Below, in pieces: positions 6,913 through 9,962 of a DNA stretch of 9,962 bases. How positions within the stretch are numbered: position 1 is the first letter of the stretch; every line of letters begins with the position of its first letter. A program made the translations under genes and the position numbers. Below the pieces are notes generated by a model. It had not been told where the DNA came from and searched no databases. It saw only the letters and a program-made list of their open reading frames with translations. This stretch comes from CAWEHQ01 sp051001995 (GTDB taxonomy: Bacteria > Actinomycetota > Thermoleophilia > Solirubrobacterales > Thermoleophilaceae). The stretch spans positions 1-9,962 of the forward strand of contig JBPCMT010000046.1 in assembly GCA_051001995.1 (NCBI GenBank), given 5' to 3'.

Positions 6913-6989
6913 TAGCCGCGCCAATAGGAGCCTCCGCGAGTGGCGGAGACGGAGACGAAGACGTCGAATGGCGAGGCCTTGCGCTGCAC
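6891..6989 (-). CDS. Aromatic-rich leader peptide upstream of aroF
   Basis: A 32-codon frame with a GTG start at 6989 and a TAG stop at 6891-6893. The peptide begins (M)QRKASPFDVF and ends SYWRGYWTWRFS. Aromatic residues sit at 8, 11, 22, 23, 26, 27, 29 and 31, six of them in the last eleven. All three pathway end products are represented (Trp three, Tyr two, Phe three). TAT and TTT are used once each, codons that the GC-rich neighbours mostly avoid. An in-frame TAG at 7002-7004 lies 12 bases upstream, and GTG is the only ordinary start codon between the two stops. There is no Shine-Dalgarno; a near-leaderless transcript is predicted from the promoter immediately upstream. Such peptides act by being translated, not as products. 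It is too short to be judged by homology here. Confidence 0.7.
   Translation of the reverse strand: MQRKASPFDVFVSVSATRGGSYWRGYWTWRFS
6932..6948 (-). other. 6-bp hairpin inside the leader peptide codons
   Basis: On the transcript strand CTCCGC (6948-6943), loop CACTC, GCGGAG (6937-6932), within leader codons about 14-20, just ahead of the Tyr/Trp codons. In classical attenuators an early hairpin pauses RNA polymerase until the ribosome catches up; this one sits in a suitable place for that. The role is inference from position; the pairing is seen directly. Confidence 0.4.
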
Positions 6990-6998
6990 GATCGCTAC

Positions 6999-7027
6999 TT
7001 TCTACCAGGTCGCGTGTTCGGTGTCGA
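6999..7027 (-). promoter_or_regulatory. Probable promoter of the leader-aroF operon
   Basis: On the minus strand, TCGACA (7027-7022; five of six bases as in TTGACA) is followed by exactly 17 bases and then TAGAAA (7004-6999; four of six as in TATAAT). A start point seven bases downstream of the -10 box falls at A6992, only 3 bases before the leader GTG at 6989. That geometry gives a leaderless or nearly leaderless transcript, which actinobacterial ribosomes use readily. The assignment is from sequence match and spacing only. The -35 box is 26 bases from the divergent ATG at 7053. Confidence 0.5.
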
Positions 7028-7052
7028 GGCTGCGCGAGGCAGTCGGTACCCC

Positions 7053-8243
7053 ATGAAGCTGAAGACGACCCTCATCGCAATGCTCCTCTGCGCGGCCGCT
7101 GCCGCGCTGGCCGCGGCACCCGCCGGCGCCGCTTTGCGCGGCTTCGACATCAGCCGCCAGGTGGGGCTCTACGACTACTCGCACACCTGGTCGGCCGAGG
7201 TCGCCGACTACGACCGCGACGGCCGCGACGACGTCTTCCTCAACCGCCACTACGAGCCCGCCGGGGGCACGCTCCACCGCGACGTCGGCGGGAGCTTCGA
7301 GAGGGTGGACACCGGCCCGGAGTCCTTCCCCAAGACTGACCGCCACGACTGCACGTGGGGCGACGTCGACCGAAACGGCCGCAAGGACCTCTACTGCACG
7401 GTCGGCGGCGAGCGCGGCTCCGGCCTGCGGCCCAACGAGCTGTGGATGCAGCGGCCGAATGGCGAGTTCGTTGACGAGGCCGCCGAGTACGGCGTCGAGG
7501 ACCGGCGAGGGCGCGGGCGGGACACCACGTTCATCGACGTCAACCGCGACGGCTTCCTCGACCTCTACGTCGGCAACATGTTCCCCCGCGCCGATGCCAG
7601 GTTCTCGAAGAACAAGCTGTTCATCAACGAGGGCGGCGTCCGGTTCCGGCCGGGTCGCGAGTACGGCCTCAATCGTCAGGTCGGCGGGAAGACGATCCAG
7701 GCCGTGGACTACGACGAGGACGGCTTCAAGGATCTGCTCGTCTGCGGCGAGGAGCGCCTCTTCCTCTTTCGCAACGTCGGCGGCGTTCGCTTCGAGGACG
7801 CGACTCGGGAGCTCGGCATCGCGGACCCGTGCGAGGCGGCGCTGTTCGCAAACGTCGACGGACGCGGGCGTCTCGACCTGGTCCGGCTGGCCGAGCGGCG
7901 CCTGACGGCGACCCCGCAGCGCGAGGCGCGCTTTCGCAAGCCGAGCTTCAGCCGCGAGGTCAGGGGCGGCGAGTACCTGGCCGCCGGCCGCGTGAACGGC
8001 GATCGGCTCGCCGATCTGTACGTCGTCCAGGGCGGCAGGATCGACAGGGACAGGCCCGACCTGATGCTGCTCAACAGGCGCGGCGGGAGCGACTTCGACA
8101 GGCTCGACATGGCCCAGACGACCCGCGGGAAGGGCGACTACGTCACCGCGATCGATCACGACGGCGACGGGCGCGACGAGTTCATCGTGATGAACGGCCA
8201 CCTCAAGGCCGAGGGGCCGATCCGCCTGATCGCCTTCCGGTAG
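7053..8243 (+). CDS. Secreted seven-repeat FG-GAP/VCBS beta-propeller protein
   Basis: A 396-residue protein with a clear signal peptide: MKLKTT, a hydrophobic Leu/Ala core and a probable AGA cleavage site near residue 26. Seven calcium-loop motifs follow at 52, 104, 162, 219, 267, 313 and 368, of the form D-x-D-x-D/N-G-x-x-D (for example DYDRDGRDD and DHDGDGRDE). They are 46-58 residues apart, which fits one motif per blade of a complete seven-bladed integrin-alpha-like propeller. Motifs 5 and 6 (NVDGRGRLD, RVNGDRLAD) have lost acidic ligands. There is no transmembrane anchor, sortase signal or catalytic domain. The ATG at 7053 was preferred to upstream GTGs because it begins the signal peptide; GAGG at 7036-7039 is rather far (13 bases). 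Ligand and role are unknown. Confidence 0.9.
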   Translation: MKLKTTLIAMLLCAAAAALAAAPAGAALRGFDISRQVGLYDYSHTWSAEVADYDRDGRDDVFLNRHYEPAGGTLHRDVGGSFERVDTGPESFPKTDRHDCTWGDVDRNGRKDLYCTVGGERGSGLRPNELWMQRPNGEFVDEAAEYGVEDRRGRGRDTTFIDVNRDGFLDLYVGNMFPRADARFSKNKLFINEGGVRFRPGREYGLNRQVGGKTIQAVDYDEDGFKDLLVCGEERLFLFRNVGGVRFEDATRELGIADPCEAALFANVDGRGRLDLVRLAERRLTATPQREARFRKPSFSREVRGGEYLAAGRVNGDRLADLYVVQGGRIDRDRPDLMLLNRRGGSDFDRLDMAQTTRGKGDYVTAIDHDGDGRDEFIVMNGHLKAEGPIRLIAFR

Positions 8244-8250
8244 CGGCAGC

Positions 8251-8270
8251 CGGGCGCGCCGCCGCGCCCG
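8251..8270. terminator. Perfect 8-bp hairpin between convergent stops
   Basis: CGGGCGCG (8251-8258), loop CCGC, CGCGCCCG (8263-8270). It fills almost the whole 28-base gap between the propeller gene stop (TAG 8241-8243) and the hisC-like stop (TGA 8272-8274). All eight pairs are G-C. No U-run is present beyond TT on the plus strand. Its exact fit between two converging genes supports bidirectional termination. Confidence 0.65.
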
Positions 8271-8271
8271 T

Positions 8272-9372
8272 TCAGCTCTCGGCGTCCGGCGCCTCGGCCA
8301 TCGCCGCGTCGAGCGCCTCCAGGAAGCGGTCGTTCTCGCCGCGGGTGCCGTAGGTGACGCGAATGCGGCCGGGCTCCCCGAGCGCTGCGCCGGGGCGGAC
8401 GATCACCCCGCGCTGGGTCAGCCCGCCGATTACCGCGGCCTCGTCGAGCCCACCGAGCGAGAGCCACGAGAAGTTGGCCTCGCTGGCGGTGCTCGCAAGG
8501 TCGCGCTCGGCGAGCCCCGCCTCGACGTGGAGACGCTCCACGGCGGTCCGCTCGACGCGACGCGCCACCTCGTCCTGGTGGCGGATCGCCTCGGAGGCGG
8601 CCGCCTGCGCGAGCGCGTTGACCTAGAACGGCTGGCGCACCCGGTCCACGGCCGAGCGGAAATCCTCGGAGCCGAGCGCGTAGCCGACCCTGAGCCCGCA
8701 CAGCCCGTAGACCTTCGAGAACGTCCGCAGCACCACGAGGTTGGGGTGGCGCTCGAGCAGTGCGAGCGACTCGTCGGGGTCCTGGAACGTGGAGAAATCG
8801 ACGTAGGCCTCGTCGAGGATCATGGTCACGTGGCCCGGCAGCTCGCCGAGAAACGCGTCGAGCTCGGCGACCGGGAGCGCGGTGGCGCTCGGGTTGTTCG
8901 GGTTGCAGACGAGCAGCAGGCGCGTGGCTCCGGTCACCTCGGTCGCCATGGCGTCGAGGTCGTGGCGGCCGTCCGAGTCGAGCGCCACCGTGATCGCGCG
9001 CGCGCCGGTCATCGCCGCCAGGTGTGGATAGATCGAGAACGAGGGCCACGCGTAGACGATCTCGGCGCCCGGCTCGAGCATCGCCGCCGCCGCCGCCAGG
9101 AGGATCTCGCACGACCCGTTCCCGACCGCCACCCGGCCGGCGAAGGTCTCGTGGCGGTCCGCGATCCGGCGCCGAAGGAGCGTCTTGTCGGGGTCCGGAT
9201 AGCGGTTCAGGCCGTCGAGCGCCTGCGTAACCGCCTCGAGCACCGCGGGATGGGGCGCCCACGGCGTCTCGTTCGAGGCGAGCTTGACCAGGTCGCCGTC
9301 GTGCTCGTAGGTCTCCGCGGCTGGATAGGCGGGGATCTCGCGGACGCGCGCGTTGACCTCGAGCGGGCTCAT
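8272..9372 (-). pseudogene. hisC: HisC-like aminotransferase interrupted by one in-frame TAG
   Basis: Histidinol-phosphate aminotransferase family (class I/II, PLP-dependent), 366 codon positions, normal family length. Codon 250 is TAG (8625-8623), between VRQPF and VNALAQAAA; the frame is otherwise unbroken to TGA at 8272. Before the stop: substrate-side KLASNETP (30-37), NPNNP (157-161), DEAYVDF (187-193), and SKVYGLCGLRVGYA with PLP Lys220 and Arg228. After it: SEANFSWL and GRIRVTYGT with the carboxylate-binding Arg (about 338). All expected active-site residues are present, so the lesion looks recent, or is a sequencing error, or is read through. The C-terminal part lacks a nearby start and would not fold alone. 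Beside aroH, tyrA and aroA it may act mainly as the Tyr/Phe aminotransferase. ATG at 9372 has no evident Shine-Dalgarno. Confidence 0.85.
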
Positions 9373-9427
9373 CGGGAGGCGCCCGGCGCAAACGACCGGC
9401 GCGGGGGGAGCGGCGCGCGCTGTCGGG

Positions 9428-9793
9428 TCACTGCGCGCCCCCGAGGTCGCGGCGAAGCCCCACCGCCTCGCGGAGGTAGACGTGCTGCGGCTCGGCGCCG
9501 TCGTCGGGGTAGCAGTGGAGCATCAGCCTGATGACCCGGGGCATCGAGCCGGGGACGTCGATCTCGCGCGCGCACAGGAGCGGAACGGCGCTCAGCCCAA
9601 GGCGCCGCGCCGCCACCGCGGGGAACTCGGCGTCGAGGTCGCCGGTGCAGGTGAAGATGCAGCTCACCATGTCGTCGGTGGCGATCCCGTTGCGGTCGAT
9701 CACCTCGCTCACGAGCTCCTCGGTGGCGCTCATGATCGCGTCGGCGTCGTTGCGGTCGACGGTTATAGCGCCCCTCAGGGCTCTCAGCCTCAC
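9428..9793 (-). CDS. aroH: Chorismate mutase, AroH class
   Basis: A 121-residue enzyme converting chorismate to prephenate. It aligns by eye with the Bacillus subtilis AroH fold, a trimer of about 127 residues. The key residues are all present: Arg7 in RALRGAITV, Cys74 and Glu77 in LLCAREIDVPG, Arg89 in RVIRLM and Tyr106 in HVYL. These correspond to Bacillus Arg7, Cys75, Glu78, Arg90 and Tyr108. The frame is open upstream to about 9871, but GTG at 9793 was chosen because it gives Arg7 its family position and avoids overlap with the upstream gene. No Shine-Dalgarno is evident. It lies 28 bases after the pseudouridine synthase gene and 55 before the hisC-like gene, and feeds TyrA. Confidence 0.93.
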   Translation of the reverse strand: MRLRALRGAITVDRNDADAIMSATEELVSEVIDRNGIATDDMVSCIFTCTGDLDAEFPAVAARRLGLSAVPLLCAREIDVPGSMPRVIRLMLHCYPDDGAEPQHVYLREAVGLRRDLGGAQ

Positions 9794-9821
9794 GGCGCGG
9801 GATTGTCCCAGAGGAGCCCGG

Positions 9822-9962
9822 TCACGCTCGCGCACCACCGGCCGCGGCCCTGAGCCGCGCGACCTCGGCACGGATCAGGCGGCGGCTGGCGCCCGGGGCG
9901 AGCGGCCGGCCGCCTTCGCCGGCTCGGTCGAGTCGAAACGGTCCGAACGCCGTCCGCTCGAG
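9822..9962 (-). CDS. RsuA/RluB-type pseudouridine synthase, C-terminal end
   Basis: Only the last 46 residues and the TGA stop (9822-9824) are inside the window. The visible pattern L-x-R-x-x-FGPFRL, then LAPGASRRL and EVARLRAAA, is the usual C-terminal tail of the RsuA/RluB/RluE family, which isomerises uridines in rRNA. In Actinobacteria an rluB-like gene commonly follows scpA-scpB and precedes cmk and der, sometimes with aromatic genes in between, and this arrangement fits. RluB is the likeliest member, but the catalytic Asp region is outside the window, so no symbol is given. Confidence 0.65.
   Translation of the reverse strand, partial: LERTAFGPFRLDRAGEGGRPLAPGASRRLIRAEVARLRAAAGGARA

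Larger units (their letters stand above)
6757..6989 (-). promoter_or_regulatory. Candidate aromatic amino acid attenuator of the aroF operon
   Basis: This leader runs from the start of a 32-codon aromatic-rich reading frame to the aroF ATG. It holds a hairpin inside the early leader codons (6932-6948), the Tyr/Trp control codons (6926-6903), the leader stop (6891), a second perfect hairpin (6863-6879) and the aroF ribosome binding region (6770-6757). The control-codon sequence CTGGACCTGG is the exact reverse complement of the ten bases before the aroF ATG. Proposed action, by inference: with aromatic amino acids plentiful, ribosomes finish the leader and the freed control codons pair with and hide the aroF start. 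When charged Tyr-, Trp- or Phe-tRNA is scarce, a stalled ribosome covers that strand and opens the start. No U-rich terminator is seen, so translational control is favoured over classical transcription termination. Confidence 0.65.

Noticed and set aside
6979..7008. Plus-strand promoter for the propeller gene (TTGCGC with TACCAG, or TACTTT alone).
   Set aside because: Only about half the bases match at either box and spacing is poor; a promoter for this gene must exist but cannot be placed from sequence.
7002..8201. Long open frame of 399 codons on the strand opposite the propeller gene.
   Set aside because: Low-complexity Val/Ala/Glu/Asp translation without domain features; it mirrors the Asp/Gly-rich codons of the real gene, a common GC-rich artefact.
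8156..9391. Open frame of 411 codons overlapping the hisC-like gene in another frame of the same strand.
   Set aside because: Arg/Pro/Gly-rich nonsense translation; the hisC frame carries all family motifs on both sides of the TAG, so this is not a frameshifted true frame.
1..9962. CRISPR arrays, tRNA or rRNA genes, insertion sequences, phage or toxin-antitoxin and defence genes.
   Set aside because: No regularly spaced repeats, cloverleaf-like sequences, transposase-like frames or terminal inverted repeats were seen; the window is core metabolism apart from the propeller gene.

Overview
The window is very GC-rich (roughly 70% by eye), gene-dense bacterial chromosome. Gene content and order suggest a high-GC actinobacterium, perhaps of the Thermoleophilia/Solirubrobacterales type: YihY plus DUF4235, and an rluB - aromatic genes - cmk - der block. 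The taxonomic placement is inference; no rRNA gene is present to settle it.

Layout. Left edge, plus strand: the 3' part of a YihY/BrkB-family membrane protein gene (2-850), then a small DUF4235 gene (863-1141). A strong imperfect hairpin (1170-1215) separates these from everything on the minus strand. Reading the minus strand in the direction of transcription, from the right edge: the last 46 codons of an RsuA/RluB-type pseudouridine synthase (9962-9822), an AroH-type chorismate mutase (9793-9428) and a hisC-like aminotransferase broken by one in-frame TAG (9372-8272). A secreted seven-repeat FG-GAP/VCBS propeller gene then lies on the opposite strand (7053-8243). After it come aroF (DAHP synthase), tyrA, aroA, cmk and der (6756-1286), closely packed and probably one operon, with a 4-base ATGA overlap at cmk/der. 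Together the aromatic genes cover the shikimate entry step (AroF), the EPSP step (AroA), chorismate to prephenate (AroH), prephenate to 4-hydroxyphenylpyruvate (TyrA) and probably the final transamination (HisC-like).

Main discovery. The roughly 300 bases in front of aroF hold a short minus-strand reading frame (6989-6891, 32 codons, GTG start). Its tail reads SYWRGYWTWRFS: six aromatic residues in the last eleven, covering Tyr, Trp and Phe, i.e. all the end products of the pathway that AroF opens. It lies just downstream of a promoter-like TCGACA-17-TAGAAA that would make its mRNA nearly leaderless. Its Tyr-Trp-Thr-Trp codons contain CTGGACCTGG, the exact reverse complement of the 10 bases directly preceding the aroF ATG. 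This looks like a ribosome-sensing attenuator in which the control codons themselves mask the aroF ribosome binding site unless a ribosome stalls on them.

Second points of interest are the clean single amber codon in an otherwise intact hisC, and the FG-GAP gene sitting inside an otherwise collinear aromatic cluster, closed off from hisC by a perfect 8-bp hairpin.
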